A stretch of DNA of 64,000 nt from Comamonas sp. B21-038 (GTDB lineage Bacteria > Pseudomonadota > Gammaproteobacteria > Burkholderiales > Burkholderiaceae_C). A program made the position numbers and the translations under genes. Shown here one piece after another: positions 63,125 through 64,000 of the stretch. Each line of letters begins with the position of its first letter. Position 1 is the stretch's first letter. The stretch covers positions 1,860,001 to 1,924,000 of the forward strand of contig NZ_CP092462.1 in assembly GCF_022387135.1 (NCBI RefSeq), in the 5' to 3' direction. Under the pieces are notes generated by a model that saw only the letters and a list, made by a program, of their open reading frames with translations, had not been told where the DNA came from and made no database searches.

Positions 63125-64000
63125 GGAATCTAATACATCACACTGGAAAAATGATTTGCTTCAGAGAAAGCAAGCTTCTATATTTTTGCAAAACATAATA
63201 GACACTCGAAACAAAAATAGCTTGGATAAAAACGCTATTTGCATGGCCATAGATGGCGATTGGGGCACAGGGAAATCTTTTTTTATTGACAAATGGAGTG
63301 AGACCCTTCGAGAAGATGGTCGATGCGTTATATTTTTCGACGCTTGGAAGAATGATTTATCTGATGATCCATTAATTGGTTTCATATCCCAAATAAACTC
63401 CGGACTCAAAGATTGGATTCGAAAAATAAAAGGTGAAGAAACAGTACCCGATAAAATTAAATCAAGAGCAACTCAAATTTTCACCAATGCAGCTCACGCT
63501 ATTATCCCACTGGGAAAGGAATTTATTAAGCACAATGCGATGAAATATATTTCCAATGAAGGGACGCAAATATTTGCAAATATTTCAAGCAATAAAAATG
63601 CAGATGACTCGAATATTTTTGAATTAAAATCAGAACATATAGAAAAATATTTCGATGCAGCGTTAAAAACTCATGAAATGCAGCAAGCCTCTATTGAAAC
63701 CCTCACTAGAGATTTGGAATATATAGCTGAAGGTTTATCTTTCATCGATATCAAACCACCAATTTATATATTCATAGATGAGCTTGATAGATGTAGACCG
63801 ACATATGCAATTAAATTACTAGAGAGCATTAAGCATATATTTAATGCAAAAGGAATTTGCTTTATTCTTGCGACCAACATCAATCAACTGTCTCAATCCA
63901 TAAAGGCTGTGTACGGTGGAAGTTTCGACGGTAGAGCATATCTGAAACGATTCATCGACTATGAGTACAAATTAAACTACCCAGACAATTTTTCATTCTG
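63123..64000 (+). CDS. KAP-family P-loop NTPase, 5' part (cut by window edge)
   Basis: The frame is open from the ATG at 63123 (AGGA 7 bases before it) to the end of the window, about 292 residues. Walker A is AIDGDWGTGKSFFIDKW near residue 45, an FDAWKND segment follows, and Walker B is IYIFIDELDRCRPTYAIKLLE near residue 215, the KAP hallmark, then GICFILATNINQLSQSI. The DNA is strikingly A+T-rich and uses ATA, AGA and TTA codons that are rare in neighbours, so it was recently acquired. KAP NTPases occur in several antiphage systems, but the partner genes lie beyond the window. Confidence 0.85.
   Translation, partial: MESNTSHWKNDLLQRKQASIFLQNIIDTRNKNSLDKNAICMAIDGDWGTGKSFFIDKWSETLREDGRCVIFFDAWKNDLSDDPLIGFISQINSGLKDWIRKIKGEETVPDKIKSRATQIFTNAAHAIIPLGKEFIKHNAMKYISNEGTQIFANISSNKNADDSNIFELKSEHIEKYFDAALKTHEMQQASIETLTRDLEYIAEGLSFIDIKPPIYIFIDELDRCRPTYAIKLLESIKHIFNAKGICFILATNINQLSQSIKAVYGGSFDGRAYLKRFIDYEYKLNYPDNFSF

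Noticed and set aside
1..64000. tRNA, rRNA and CRISPR arrays
   Set aside because: No cloverleaf, rRNA segment or regularly spaced repeat-spacer unit was recognised by eye; a tRNA or repeat finder would be needed for certainty.

Overview
The window is chromosomal DNA of a high-GC betaproteobacterium, most likely a member of the Comamonadaceae (Comamonas or Delftia type). This is judged from the compact high-GC coding style, the order yebC-purD-hemF-rsfS-rlmH-maf-rng, the long betaproteobacterial form of ThiE, and the many LysR regulators and amino-acid or Bug-type solute-binding proteins. The genus is an inference. No rRNA, tRNA or CRISPR array was recognised.

Region by region: (1) 1-9,100 is a hydantoin/N-carbamoyl amino acid catabolic cluster on the minus strand: hydantoin racemase, D-carbamoylase, a PLP dehydratase/racemase, a VOC protein, D-hydantoinase, then a polar amino-acid-type ABC importer that runs off the left edge. 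A divergent LysR gene lies at its head, and the same palindrome TTAAC-N5-GTTAA occurs in front of both halves of the cluster. (2) 9,100-24,300 is a mixed region: dkgB, an MFS exporter with a divergent LysR gene, a large AI-2E/PerM-type membrane protein with an unusual C-terminal domain, tex, a DUF72 protein, an SBF-type transporter with a divergent LysR gene, sodC, pdxH, a GNAT acetyltransferase and a type-2 ferredoxin-NADP reductase. (3) 24,300-30,300 is a complete RND efflux operon (adaptor, pump, outer-membrane lipoprotein). (4) 30,500-43,500 is mostly housekeeping: a small CbiX, CysB-like regulator, YbdL-like aminotransferase, rng, maf, rlmH, rsfS with a long histone-H1-like tail, hemF, purD, yebC, a YjgR-type ATPase and a two-gene orphan ABC transporter. 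The usual nadD between hemF and rsfS is missing. (5) 43,700-52,200 holds a second PLP ammonia-lyase, upp, an aspartic protease, a Bug protein, an IS4-family element sitting inside a rho-independent terminator, a D-2-hydroxyacid dehydrogenase, a ChaC protein, and an AT-rich non-coding stretch with a tiny ORF and phased repeats. (6) 52,200-56,500 holds thiD and a TPP-riboswitch-led thiO-thiS-thiG-thiE operon.

From 59,880 to the right edge the window enters an integrated element. A tyrosine recombinase gene lies head to head with dusA, a known integration hotspot. Next to it are tandem and inverted repeats, then a divergent cassette of small unknown genes around a perfect LexA box (CTGT-N8-ACAG), an SRAP/YedK-type protein, a small Rmf/CrpP-like protein, and the start of a very AT-rich KAP-family P-loop NTPase gene cut by the window end. 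This island edge, with an SOS-controlled cassette and a candidate defence ATPase, is the most likely place for an undescribed system. Its far end is not visible here.
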